This document shows, piece after piece, positions 1 through 8,220 of a stretch of 64,000 bases of DNA (positions are counted from its first letter, which is position 1; each line of letters starts with the position of its first letter). The position numbers and the translations under genes are program-made. The notes under the pieces were generated by a model. The model was not told the origin of the DNA. It ran no database searches and saw nothing but the letters and a program-made list of their open reading frames with translations. The stretch covers positions 1 through 64,000 of the forward strand of contig NZ_JACJSF010000020.1 of the NCBI RefSeq assembly GCF_014698035.1, written 5' to 3'. The stretch comes from Desmonostoc muscorum FACHB-395 (GTDB lineage Bacteria > Cyanobacteriota > Cyanobacteriia > Cyanobacteriales > Nostocaceae).

Positions 1-2
1 AG

Positions 3-77
3 TTAGAACACTACCAAACCTTCTGGCAACCTTCCGAAACTCTACCTAAATGGGATATCACAATTTTCCCCGTTTAA
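3..77 (+). CDS. C-terminal end of an unidentified protein (partial)
   Basis: An open frame enters from the left edge and gives 24 residues ending in ...WDITIFPV before a TAA at 75-77. It runs convergently into the NB-ARC gene on the other strand and overlaps its last 20 bases. The Trp/Tyr-rich peptide looks protein-like, but too little is visible to name a family or prove that it is translated. Confidence 0.3.
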   Translation, partial: LEHYQTFWQPSETLPKWDITIFPV

Positions 78-1134
78 TTGGTATCTTATTTTCTTGCAAA
101 TCCCTTACCATTACCCGACAAAGCGATCGCTTTAATTCCTTTCCCTTATCTAAACCTGTAAGCTTATATTGAAAAAACTCCCGTAGCAGTGGATGCAGTT
201 GATAGATTCCCTCACTTTTGCGCTGAAGTAAATGCAGATTCAGCAAGCTATCGTCTCTAATTTCCTCTAAATCTTCGGCATCTTCATCTGGTAAACACTG
301 TTCCACCAACTTCCAAGGTATAGGTGCGGCGGCAAATAAACTCAATAAACAACCCAATTGCTTATCGTCGTCCTCTAATTCCTGCCAACTCAACTCAAAG
401 GCGGCTAACACACCTCGTTGTGCTGTCATGTCGGCTTCCGACTTAGATTTAGAGAGGGAACGCTCATCTAGTCGCTTGTTCTCCAACCGCCGCAACATTT
501 CTGCTAAAGATAAATCCTGTTTCCGCGCCAGATAGCGCCCCACTAATTCCACACCCAAAGGTAAATATCCCAGCCACTCACACAACTGATTTGCTAAAGC
601 TAATTCTTTTTCAATTCGCCCCGGTGTTTCTTTGAGTAAAGACTTTAATAACTCCAGCGCCGCCTCTGGTTGCAGCACATCTAAAGATAACTGTACGATG
701 CGTCCCAAGTTCTGGCGCGTAGTCATCAACACTTTAAACCGAGAAGGTAGCGACTGTAAGTAAGGCTTGACTTCTTCGTAGTTGCTGACATCATCCAACA
801 CTAGCAGCACATCACCCTCACGCCAACGCCGCCAACAATATTGCACTTGGGTGAGTAAATCAAAATCTTCTGGCGGTTTTAAATCAAGCTGCGTTTTGGC
901 AAACTGCACAACTTGAATGCCCACATCCCCAGTTTTTGCCAGCAACCAGCAAAGCCCACCATTGTATGTTTCGCGGTATTTGATGGCATATTGTAAGGCG
1001 AGTTCTGTTTTACCAACTCCACCCATGCCGGCAATAGCGGCTATAGCCACCTGTTCATTTTCCTGCAAAAGTTGGTGAAGATTTTGCAATTCCTCTTCAC
1101 GCCCGACAAATTCCACTACCCCACTCAGGGGCAA
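58..1134 (-). CDS. STAND-family NB-ARC ATPase, truncated (probable remnant)
   Basis: NB-ARC ATPase of the STAND class, regulators that oligomerise on ATP binding and often act in bacterial defence or signalling. Visible features are a P-loop GMGGVGKT (residues 36-43), Walker B LVLDD (111-115), a sensor-like VLMTTRQ, the downstream YLPLG motif and a winged-helix region ending near LHPLLREFF. Related proteins usually continue into TPR repeats, but this one stops after 358 residues in a basic tail, so the sensor part is missing. The only start in this frame is TTG at 1134. The frame continues upstream with no stop for 17 codons to the TGA that ends the 1186-1563 ORF, so both pieces were probably one gene. 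I infer a decayed or truncated STAND gene; a separately translated ATPase is possible. Confidence 0.75.
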   Translation of the reverse strand: MPLSGVVEFVGREEELQNLHQLLQENEQVAIAAIAGMGGVGKTELALQYAIKYRETYNGGLCWLLAKTGDVGIQVVQFAKTQLDLKPPEDFDLLTQVQYCWRRWREGDVLLVLDDVSNYEEVKPYLQSLPSRFKVLMTTRQNLGRIVQLSLDVLQPEAALELLKSLLKETPGRIEKELALANQLCEWLGYLPLGVELVGRYLARKQDLSLAEMLRRLENKRLDERSLSKSKSEADMTAQRGVLAAFELSWQELEDDDKQLGCLLSLFAAAPIPWKLVEQCLPDEDAEDLEEIRDDSLLNLHLLQRKSEGIYQLHPLLREFFQYKLTGLDKGKELKRSLCRVMVRDLQENKIPIKRGKL

Positions 1135-1185
1135 ATTTTGCGGTATTTCAGTAGAAACTATCGATTCCCTTTGGGGCGACTTTAG

Positions 1186-1563
1186 TCAGAAGTTAAAGGT
1201 GTTACCAGAAATGGTATTAGTTCCACCTTTAATATTTATCCCCTGCCAATTTTCAATAATAGTGTTCGTAAGTTGAGGTTGTGCTTCATTGGCTACAGCT
1301 TCCACAGCTTGAGCAATCTCAGGATCTTTCTTTGCCGCTTCCTCTACCTGCTGCCCAATGAGATAAGCTTGACCATAATCTAAAGATTGTGTTTTAGCCT
1401 GTTCGATAACCTTCGCCGTGCTAGGTTCCTTGCGTTTCAGCAGAACTAACAACTTTTCGCCTTCGTTCCAAGCCTTTTCACCGATGATTTCACCAGTTTT
1501 TTCAAAGGCTTTGGTGATTACCAAAGTTGCGATCGCAGCTGCTGTCAGCGATACTGGCTCCAT
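1186..1563 (-). CDS. N-terminal effector-associated domain of the split STAND gene
   Basis: A 125-residue protein. Residues 1-20 form a hydrophobic helix (SLTAAAIATLVITKAF), followed by a charged helical region and a Gly/Asn-rich end with NTISGNTFNF. This layout matches the N-terminal segments found ahead of NB-ARC domains in cyanobacterial STAND proteins, where a helical effector-associated region and a GN-rich linker lead into ...PLSGVVEFVGRE. It ends in TGA, and the NB-ARC ORF follows in the same frame after 17 open codons. It could still be made as a small stand-alone adaptor. The ATG at 1563 is the only good start. Function unknown. Confidence 0.6.
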   Translation of the reverse strand: MEPVSLTAAAIATLVITKAFEKTGEIIGEKAWNEGEKLLVLLKRKEPSTAKVIEQAKTQSLDYGQAYLIGQQVEEAAKKDPEIAQAVEAVANEAQPQLTNTIIENWQGINIKGGTNTISGNTFNF

Positions 1564-1659
1564 AAGTTTGCCAAAATATACGAAATTTTACTTATGGTTC
1601 TCAGTTTAACAGTCTCTAAAGAGGTAATAAAGAGCAAATAGCAGAATAAACTATAAAAC

Positions 1660-1704
1660 AATTTAAAGGGACGACTCCAACAAGTGAAATCGTCCCTTTA
1701 AATT
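1660..1704. terminator. Strong inverted repeat between 3' ends
   Basis: Arms AATTTAAAGGGACGA (1660-1674) and TCGTCCCTTTAAATT (1690-1704) are perfectly complementary over 15 bp with a 15-nt loop. It lies just past the stop of the Tudor-like gene on the minus strand, and the A/T-rich flanks would serve as a terminator in either direction. Confidence 0.65.
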
Positions 1705-1724
1705 TATAAATAGTGAAATATACT

Positions 1725-2114
1725 CTATCTGCTTACTCTGGAAGGTTCAACCCACTCATCCCAAGAGCTATCGTAGCCATCATAAGTAATTTTATAAAGA
1801 TCGTTACTAACTTCTAAAACCTGCCCTGAATACCATTTCCCCTTCCACAAAATTCTCACTGCATCTCCAACTTCAAATGATGCCCGGAAGCGTTCAGCAC
1901 CAACCCATTCATTCCAGGAACTATCATAACCTTCATAAGTAATATAGCAATTATCATCATTAACCTTAAGTACCGTTGCTGGATACCATGTTTCCTTCCA
2001 AAAAACCTCAGCCTTTTGTCCTACAGAACAGGGTGAAGCAGCAAAAGCACTGGGAATCAATGTGCCTACCCAAGTTGCCATGAATATGGCACCAAACAAT
2101 ACTTTATTTTTCAT
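1725..2114 (-). CDS. Secreted protein with two Tudor/agenet-like SH3 repeats
   Basis: A 129-residue protein with a typical signal peptide (residues 1-26, hydrophobic core followed by AFA-A). The mature part is two copies of one ~46-residue barrel module, at about 31-76 and 82-127. Each carries V-G-x-x-A/V, a WY pair, ITYxGYDSSWxEWV and a final arginine region. This resembles Tudor-knot/agenet folds, which in eukaryotes bind methylated peptides; an exported bacterial version would need another ligand. The two copies share the GYDSSW motif exactly, indicating an internal duplication. It stands alone, with a strong hairpin downstream. The role is unknown; periplasmic ligand binding is inference. 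Confidence 0.7.
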   Translation of the reverse strand: MKNKVLFGAIFMATWVGTLIPSAFAASPCSVGQKAEVFWKETWYPATVLKVNDDNCYITYEGYDSSWNEWVGAERFRASFEVGDAVRILWKGKWYSGQVLEVSNDLYKITYDGYDSSWDEWVEPSRVSR

Positions 2115-2302
2115 GATTCTATCCTCAAACAGTAAAACGGAATATTGATTAGGATTTATGGAAATCTAATTAAAATTTTCCACTAACTGTTACTATTGTG
2201 ATGGAATTAAATTAGCGATCGCCTCAGCAAAAATTATGAATTTTCGTCGCTATTTATGAAGATATCGTATTTAAAATTAAGAACTTTTATGAATTTTACT
2301 TA

Positions 2303-2682
2303 GAGGATGTTTAAAAAGTCTTTTTGTCGATATCAAATAGTTTTAGATCCCCCTAAATCCCCCTTAAAAAGGGGGACTTTGATTCCGGTTCCCCCCTTTT
2401 TAAGGGCAGGGCTGTTTCATTCGATCTCTTAGAGATTTTGTCAAGAGTAGAAGTCAGAAATTTGCTTAATTTGCTAATCGAAAAGCTACCACCTCAACGA
2501 GTAAATTTCAGTGCGATCGCGATTTTATTGCCCAATTAGATTTTTTAGTCACCTGACTTTTTTGCCTGAAACGCTTGTAAATCGGAGCCTTTTAGGGAAT
2601 GAAACGGCCCTGCCTTTTTAATGGGGGTTAGGGGGGATCAAAAGTGCCTAAGCTCACAGCGAAACACTTTTCAAACAACCTC
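2303..2682. mobile_element. MITE-like element, copy 1 (interrupted)
   Basis: Non-coding element bounded by inverted ends GAGGATGTTTAAAAAGT (left) and ACTTTTCAAACAACCTC (right), with TA immediately outside the left end and TTA outside the right end. The subterminal parts carry GATCCCCCTAAATCCCCC-type sequence. A related element with the same ends lies at 14847-15161. No transposase is encoded, so it would move only by trans-acting transposase. A second smaller element sits inside it. The rest of the 2115-2760 spacer holds no convincing gene. Confidence 0.75.
2404..2614. mobile_element. Small element nested inside MITE copy 1
   Basis: About 211 bp bounded by GGCAGGGCTGTTTCATTC and GAATGAAACGGCCCTGCC, an 18-bp terminal inverted repeat with one mismatch. 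The sequence TTTTTAA occurs directly outside both ends (2397-2403 and 2615-2621), as expected for a target duplication within the G/C tracts of the host element. It has no coding capacity. Confidence 0.7.
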
Positions 2683-2697
2683 TTAGTCAAAAGTCTC

Positions 2698-2730
2698 AGA
2701 TCCCCGACTTCTTTAAGAAGTCGGGGATCT
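2698..2730. terminator. Palindromic hairpin AGATCCCCGACTTCTT...
   Basis: Arms AGATCCCCGACTTCTT and AAGAAGTCGGGGATCT form a near-perfect 16-bp stem with almost no loop. It lies 30 bp past the stop of the minus-strand flippase gene, so it can act as its terminator. Nearly the same hairpin occurs at 9634-9668, so it is also a dispersed palindromic repeat. Confidence 0.6.
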
Positions 2731-2760
2731 AATTATTAGTGTTAATACTGAAACTATAAT

Positions 2761-3714
2761 TTACAACTTATTAATATTTTTTAAATTACGGGTTCTAAAT
2801 CGGATTTCATAAATTCCTAGCAAAACCGATGCTACTAACAAAGGCAAGAAATAATAGACTCCCCGATAAGCTAACATTGACCCCAAAATTGCCGCCGCCG
2901 AAACTTTGGATGAGAGAATCAGCAAAATTATAGTTTCAAATACACCCAAACCACCGGGGACATTACTAACAACACCTGCAAACATCGCTAGCAAATAGAT
3001 ACCCAAAAAATCCAGATAAGACAAAGATATATTAGTGGGAAGCACTGCATAAAGAATTGCTGCTGCCAAAATCCAATCAAGACCAGAAATTGCTATCTGA
3101 ATAAGGGATATCTTAAAATCAGGAAATCGAAATTCTTGCCCACGAATTATTAAAGGTTGTTTAATAAAAATACTTCCTAGCAAATAACTAGCAACCAATA
3201 GCAGAAAAATCACGCCGATGGGACGCACAGTAGCAAAAGGTAAATGTAATTGAGTAGGAATTTTGAGGGGATTGATGAGGAATAAGCAACCTGCAACCGC
3301 AAACATCCCCAACCAAAAAGTAAAATTGGCGAAAGCAATGACTTGAGCGATCGCAACTGCTGGCACTCCCCAAGTAGCATAAAATCGATAACGGATAGCA
3401 CTGCCAGTCAGCAAAGCAAAACCTATAGTATTACTAAACGCAGAGCTAATAAAGCTGGTTAAAGCAATCTTATTCCAGTTTAGGGAACGATTAATGTAAC
3501 TAAAACCCAAAATATCGTACCCAATCATCACTAGATAGCCCAAAACCGTCAGCCAAATTGCCCAGCTTAAGCGGCTTTTGGGGATAGCAGCTAGAGAGTT
3601 GAGGATGTCACGATAATTATACTCATGCAGTTCGTTAGCGATCGCCCACAGGGAAAGCACCAACAGCGACAAGCCAAACAACGCACTGAAATTAAGTTGC
3701 AGTTTTTTAAGCAT
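2761..3714 (-). CDS. Lysylphosphatidylglycerol flippase-like membrane protein (UPF0104/YbhN family)
   Basis: A 317-residue integral membrane protein with about eight hydrophobic segments, ending in a basic cytoplasmic tail. The pattern VSNVPGGLGVFETIILL near residues 248-265 is the hallmark of the family that forms the N-terminal flippase half of MprF and stand-alone YbhN proteins. Its likely job is moving or binding a modified phospholipid across the plasma membrane. It is divergent from two esterase genes and an MprF-like synthase (6069-7739), which together recreate the two halves of MprF on separate genes. The ATG at 3714 is the only sensible start; no strong ribosome site is visible. Substrate unproven. 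Confidence 0.8.
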   Translation of the reverse strand: MLKKLQLNFSALFGLSLLVLSLWAIANELHEYNYRDILNSLAAIPKSRLSWAIWLTVLGYLVMIGYDILGFSYINRSLNWNKIALTSFISSAFSNTIGFALLTGSAIRYRFYATWGVPAVAIAQVIAFANFTFWLGMFAVAGCLFLINPLKIPTQLHLPFATVRPIGVIFLLLVASYLLGSIFIKQPLIIRGQEFRFPDFKISLIQIAISGLDWILAAAILYAVLPTNISLSYLDFLGIYLLAMFAGVVSNVPGGLGVFETIILLILSSKVSAAAILGSMLAYRGVYYFLPLLVASVLLGIYEIRFRTRNLKNINKL

Positions 3715-3851
3715 CGTGAAGAAACTTATCCTAAATCTTGATTTTTAACTTACAACAAGTCGCAAAGTTTCCATCCTGTTGACACAACATTGACAACTTA
3801 CTTCCGTAAACTTAATGGTTGCCAGCATAGACTGTCCAATGCCCTGCAAAG

Positions 3852-4817
3852 ATGAACTACAAACAACCAAAAATTCTCTTGCTAGTTTCAGTATTAACCC
3901 TAGTTAGCTGTAATTTATCCCAAAATGTCATAGCAAAACCACCTCTACAGCAAGATTTAAAAACAACTCTTCTCGTTGTTTTAACCAAGTCTAATACTGG
4001 CGACTCAGCTACTCACTTAACCTACAAAATTGCAACCTACGATAGTCAATTAATGGGTGCAAATCGCACTTACGGCGTTTCTTTACCCCCTGGCTATGAA
4101 CAAAACCCAAAACAAAGATATCCTGTAATCTTTCTCCTCCACGGCGGACATGGTAATCCCAGTGATTGGTTTATTCAGAATAAGGGAGAAGCTCTCAAGA
4201 CCGTGGAACAACTTTATACTACAGGTAAGCTGCCACCTAGCATTATTATCACACCAGATGGTAACGACAAACGTGGCTCTAGTCCCTACCGAGATCCCGA
4301 ATATATTGATGGCCCTAACGGGAAAGTCTCCACAGCCGTAGGTGATGAATTAGTAAAAGTCGTGCAAAGTCGTTATCGTACACTAACTAATCCAGATTTT
4401 TGGGCAATAGGTGGTTTATCTTCTGGTGCTTGGGGTGCAATGAATGTCGGGTTACACAATGTAAATCATTTCTCAATTTTATTTAGTCATAGTGGTTATT
4501 TTAATGATAAAAGCGGCCCAACAAATAGCCCGATAATTTATATCAAAAGCATTCCCACACCAGCTAAACAAAGATTGCGAATTTACTTAGATTCAGGCAA
4601 AGCAGATATTGAAGAAATCGATGAAGCTAAAAATTTCTCTAAAGTACTAAATAACCTAAAAATTTATAATTTGTTTCGTCAATTTCCTGGCAGCCATACT
4701 TGGCAATACTGGCGGGAACATTTAGCCGATTCTTTGACGTTTGTAGGCGAACAATTTAAATCTGCTGAAATGGCAAGTATGGCTCGTAATGTGGGTATTA
4801 ATAATAAAAATCCTTAG
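3852..4817 (+). CDS. Lipoprotein esterase, alpha/beta hydrolase (PF00756-like)
   Basis: A 321-residue hydrolase. The N-terminus has a signal segment ending in LVSC, a lipobox with Cys20 as the probable lipid-anchored residue. The fold shows IFLLHGGHG (oxyanion region, residues 93-101), the nucleophile elbow GLSSG (Ser190), a likely acid at Asp247 (IYLDSG) and His282 in PGSHTW. It fits the esterase D/enterochelin esterase-like group. It is paralogous to the next gene (4955-5863), with many shared motifs. The location beside an MprF-like flippase and synthase suggests hydrolysis of an aminoacylated lipid or other envelope ester, but that is inference. Confidence 0.75.
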   Translation: MNYKQPKILLLVSVLTLVSCNLSQNVIAKPPLQQDLKTTLLVVLTKSNTGDSATHLTYKIATYDSQLMGANRTYGVSLPPGYEQNPKQRYPVIFLLHGGHGNPSDWFIQNKGEALKTVEQLYTTGKLPPSIIITPDGNDKRGSSPYRDPEYIDGPNGKVSTAVGDELVKVVQSRYRTLTNPDFWAIGGLSSGAWGAMNVGLHNVNHFSILFSHSGYFNDKSGPTNSPIIYIKSIPTPAKQRLRIYLDSGKADIEEIDEAKNFSKVLNNLKIYNLFRQFPGSHTWQYWREHLADSLTFVGEQFKSAEMASMARNVGINNKNP

Positions 4818-4954
4818 CGATCGCCAGGATAAATAATACTATTTTGTAAATCCGTTGATATTTAAATATCACTGTGGAAAACTCTACTGCCATTCTTAAG
4901 CAGATTCACTATAGTAAGTTCTAACGGAGGTGATTTTTCTAACCCTAAAAAAAT

Positions 4955-5863
4955 ATGAAAATTTCTAAATTGTTAATTAGTTTACTAGGAGCGATCGCAC
5001 TCCTAACTACTGCTGGTTATTATTATGTCTTTATCTTAGGTGCGCCGCAACTAGATCCACCCCAAAGAGTGGCAAAGACTGGGCTAAAGTTTCAATTAGC
5101 AACCTTCAACTCGCAAGCGATGGGTGCAGTCCGCAAGTATGGCGTGATTTTGCCGCCTGATTATGATAAAAATCAGCAAAAGCGCTACCCGGTGATATTT
5201 TTATTGCACGGTGGTCATGATGATGCTCGTGCTTATGCTAACAAGTATGCAGTCTTAGATGTACTTCATCAACTTTATCAAAATGGAAAATTACCGCCAT
5301 CAATTGTGATTACACCTGATGGTAATGATAATCGTGGTTCCAGTCCTTTCTACGATCCTGATTACTTTGATGGGCCAAATGGCAAAATCGGGACTTTGAT
5401 TGGTTCTGAATTAGTGCAAGTTATCAAGTCTCGCTACCGCACTTTAGAAAAACCCCAGTTTTGGGCGCTAGGAGGTCTGTCTTCTGGGGGATGGGGGGCA
5501 TTTAATATAGGGTTACGCTATCTTAACAACTTCCACATTCTGTTTAGCCATAGCGGTTACTTTACCGATAATAGCGGTTCACAAAATAGTCCTCAACAAA
5601 TTGTGCAACAGCTACCGCTTCAAGATAGGAAGCGATTGCATATTTACTTGGATGCAGGTTTGAATGATACTAATTTATTGGCTTCTACTAAAGCCTTCAA
5701 CGAAACCTTAAATAAATTAGGCATTGCTCACGTATTTTATGCGTTTCCAGGAGGTCATGGTTTGTCTGGTGCTGATATAGGCTGGAACTACTTCCATAAA
5801 CACCTTAAAGATTCGCTCTCGTATGTAGGAGAACAATTTAAAAATTTAGGAGTTAAGAGTTAG
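4955..5863 (+). CDS. Membrane-anchored esterase, paralogue of the upstream gene
   Basis: A 302-residue alpha/beta hydrolase with one N-terminal membrane segment (residues 5-30) and no lipobox. It has LLHGGHDD (83-90), nucleophile GLSSG (Ser176), IYLDAG with Asp233, and His268 in PGGHG. It shares PPSIVITPDGNDNRGSSP-type blocks with 3852-4817, so the pair arose by tandem duplication. A purine-rich GGAGGTG lies near 4926, rather far from the ATG. The active site faces the periplasm if the anchor is type II. The substrate is unknown; the neighbouring lipid genes make a lipid ester the first guess. Confidence 0.75.
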   Translation: MKISKLLISLLGAIALLTTAGYYYVFILGAPQLDPPQRVAKTGLKFQLATFNSQAMGAVRKYGVILPPDYDKNQQKRYPVIFLLHGGHDDARAYANKYAVLDVLHQLYQNGKLPPSIVITPDGNDNRGSSPFYDPDYFDGPNGKIGTLIGSELVQVIKSRYRTLEKPQFWALGGLSSGGWGAFNIGLRYLNNFHILFSHSGYFTDNSGSQNSPQQIVQQLPLQDRKRLHIYLDAGLNDTNLLASTKAFNETLNKLGIAHVFYAFPGGHGLSGADIGWNYFHKHLKDSLSYVGEQFKNLGVKS

Positions 5864-6068
5864 GAGTTAACGCGATCTGCAACTTATTCTTAAGAACCCC
5901 TCTCCAAACCTCTCCTCCACAGGGAGAGAGGCTTTAATTTTTGCTCCCCAAGCCGTGGCGAGAAGGGGGAAAATTCAAAGTCTCTCTCCTTTTAGGAGAG
6001 AGATTTAGAGAGAGGTTTTCCAGATCCCGTAAAAAGTCAGAAAACTAATAACCAATGACAAATGACAA
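5864..6068. repeat. Repeat-rich spacer (CTCTCC palindrome and ATGACAA runs)
   Basis: Contains a G/C-rich palindromic stretch in which CCTCTCC... (5890-5930) is mirrored by GGAGAGAG... (5990-6020), then ACCAATGACAAATGACAAATGAC heptamer-type repeats that run directly into the next start codon. Confidence 0.55.
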
Positions 6069-7739
6069 ATGACTAATAATTTAAAAACTCAGATTGGACT
6101 TTGGAGTGCAGCTTTCCTTACTGGTTTAGTGGGAGTAGTGAATTTGTTGTCAGCAGTGACACCTAACTTGTATGGGCGGAATCACTGGTTAAAGGAATTT
6201 TTGCCATTTGAAATTCGTGCCACTGGTCATATCTTTGCAGCGCTGACTGGGTTTGTTTTACTCGCACTTGCTACTAATTTATTACGCAGAAAAAGAATCG
6301 CCTGGTTACTAACCATTGCTTTATTAGTAATTTCCATCTTCAGCCATTTGCTCAAGGGATTGGACTATGAAGAAAGTCTCCTCTCTGGAGTTTTACTGGT
6401 GCAATTAATCTTAATGCGCCATTTTTTTACAGCACAATCAGATCGTCCTTCAATTGCACGGGGAGTTAGAGTGCTGATAGGTGCTTTGCTATTTACCCTG
6501 GCATACGGAACTATTGGATTTTACTTATTAGACGGCAAATTTTCAGAAAATTTTAATTGGCGTGAAGCTGTACTTCAGACTTTAGCCATGTTCTTCACTG
6601 AGGATAATTGGGGACTGCAACCAAAGAGCCGATTTGGAGAATTTTTTGCTAATTCCATCTATATTATTGCCGCAGTTACTATTACCTATGCAATAGTAAT
6701 GTTATTGCAACCTGTATTTTGGCGTAATCTAGCAACGCCAAAAGAGCGCCAAAGAGCTAAAGAAATTGTCGAGCAATATGGGCGTTCTTCTTTAGCAGCG
6801 ATCGCACTCTTAAATGACAAGAGTTATTATTTTAGCCCTACTGGTAATAGTGTAATAGCTTATGTTCCTAAAGGCAGGGGTGCGATCGCATTAGGAGATC
6901 CCATCGGCCCCATTGAAGACCGCCAAGAGACAATTGTTGCTTTCTGGCAGTTTTGCCAGCGCAATGACTGGTATCCAGGCTTTTACCAAACTTTGCCTGA
7001 CGATGTTGAGCTTTACAAGTCATTGGGATTTAAGGTACTCAAGATTGGAGAAGAAGCGATCGTTGACCTGAAAAGTTTTACATTACAAGGTAAAGCCGGT
7101 AAAAACTTTAGACCATCAATCAATCGTTTAACTAAACTGGGATACCAAATCGAGTTTTACCAACCACCCATTGCTGATACTTTGTTGCACCTCCTCAAAC
7201 CTGTGAGTGATGAATGGCTAAAGATGGTACAAGGTTCAGAAAAACAATTTTCTTTGGGCTGGTTTGACGAAGCTTATCTGCGAGAATGCGAGATTGCTGT
7301 GGTGCACACTCCCGAAGGTAACATCAGCGCCTTTGCCAACATTCTCCGGGAGTATCAACTCAACGAAGCAACTATTGACATGATGCGACATCGCTCATCT
7401 CTTGAGAATGGGACGATGGACTTTCTATTTATTTCTCTGCTTGAGCATTTTAAAGAGTGTGGTTACGACAGCTTTAATTTCGGTCTTTCTGCCCTTGCGG
7501 GAGTTGGAGACAACCCAGAATCACGCCGCTTAGAGAGAGTCTTGCACTATCTTTACGAGCATTTGAATCGCTTCTACAACTTCAAGGGGCTACACGCCTA
7601 CAAAGATAAGTTCCGCCCCAGTTGGGAACCGCGTTATTTGGTTTACCCCAGTTTAGCTGCCTTACCAGATGTAGTTGTAGCATTGATTCGCGCAGATTCA
7701 GGCGATCGCCTTTTTGATTACTTCAAACCCGGAGCCTAA
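6069..7739 (+). CDS. Membrane protein with phosphatidylglycerol lysyltransferase-type domain (DUF2156)
   Basis: A 556-residue protein. Residues 1-220 hold about six membrane segments. Residues ~225-545 form the double GNAT-like LPG synthase C-terminal domain, recognisable from FSPTGNSVIAYVPKGRGAIA, GDPIGP, the central KNFRPSINR block, and the conserved ending FNFGLSALAGVG...FKGLHAYKDKF. MprF-type enzymes transfer an amino acid from aminoacyl-tRNA to phosphatidylglycerol on the cytoplasmic face. Here the flippase half is a separate divergent gene at 2761-3714. The amino acid donor cannot be told from sequence. The ATG overlaps a run of ATGAC repeats, so an in-frame start a few codons away is possible. 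Confidence 0.8.
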   Translation: MTNNLKTQIGLWSAAFLTGLVGVVNLLSAVTPNLYGRNHWLKEFLPFEIRATGHIFAALTGFVLLALATNLLRRKRIAWLLTIALLVISIFSHLLKGLDYEESLLSGVLLVQLILMRHFFTAQSDRPSIARGVRVLIGALLFTLAYGTIGFYLLDGKFSENFNWREAVLQTLAMFFTEDNWGLQPKSRFGEFFANSIYIIAAVTITYAIVMLLQPVFWRNLATPKERQRAKEIVEQYGRSSLAAIALLNDKSYYFSPTGNSVIAYVPKGRGAIALGDPIGPIEDRQETIVAFWQFCQRNDWYPGFYQTLPDDVELYKSLGFKVLKIGEEAIVDLKSFTLQGKAGKNFRPSINRLTKLGYQIEFYQPPIADTLLHLLKPVSDEWLKMVQGSEKQFSLGWFDEAYLRECEIAVVHTPEGNISAFANILREYQLNEATIDMMRHRSSLENGTMDFLFISLLEHFKECGYDSFNFGLSALAGVGDNPESRRLERVLHYLYEHLNRFYNFKGLHAYKDKFRPSWEPRYLVYPSLAALPDVVVALIRADSGDRLFDYFKPGA

Positions 7740-8220
7740 AGGCATCTATTCTGGCATTAACCCCATAACACCTCATTCTAGGGCGATATCTACGATCGAC
7801 TCGCCTACACAAATTGACATTTTTGTGATACAATTGTACTATAAAAGCATGAATCTCTGGTGAGTATGTAACGCTAAGTCTGACAGGAAATCTCCAAAGT
7901 TTGTAATAACTGAATCCCCATAGAGTTAGTCCCGGATTTCTCACAATACTGTAGGCAGAGGAGTGTGGGGAGTGTGGGGGGTAAGACTTCTTCCCCATCC
8001 TCCCACACCTCCCACACTCCTTGATTTCTCACAAGTGAGAAATCAAGGTTAGTAGACTGAGGCCAAAATTTCCCTTACTTTGAATGAGGGGCAAAATCTT
8101 CTTGTCTTTATTTGGCATAAATTTATTGTGTGTTTGTCCTTCAAGTTTTCACGGTTGGAAGAACTTATTAGCAACCGTGGCTTTAACAGACTTATTGACC
8201 TTTAGATGTAAGGTGGAAAT
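7740..8220. other. Non-coding spacer of 481 bp
   Basis: No credible gene. It contains a copy of a dispersed palindromic repeat (7951-8048). The last 170 bp before the 8221 gene probably hold its promoter; GTAAGGTGGAAAT just before its ATG is a ribosome site. Confidence 0.5.
7951..8048. repeat. Compound palindromic repeat, copy A
   Basis: G-rich arm with two AGTGTGGGG units, a conserved GTAAGACTTCTTCCCCATCC centre, a C-rich arm with two matching CCCACACT/C units, then a second hairpin TTGATTTCTCAC/GTGAGAAATCAA. The same architecture recurs at 32797-32946 and 55038-55160 with different numbers of arm units. Confidence 0.8.

Noticed and set aside
1186-1188. TGA as selenocysteine or readthrough in the STAND gene
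   Set aside because: No selenocysteine insertion element is visible, and the family has no such residue.
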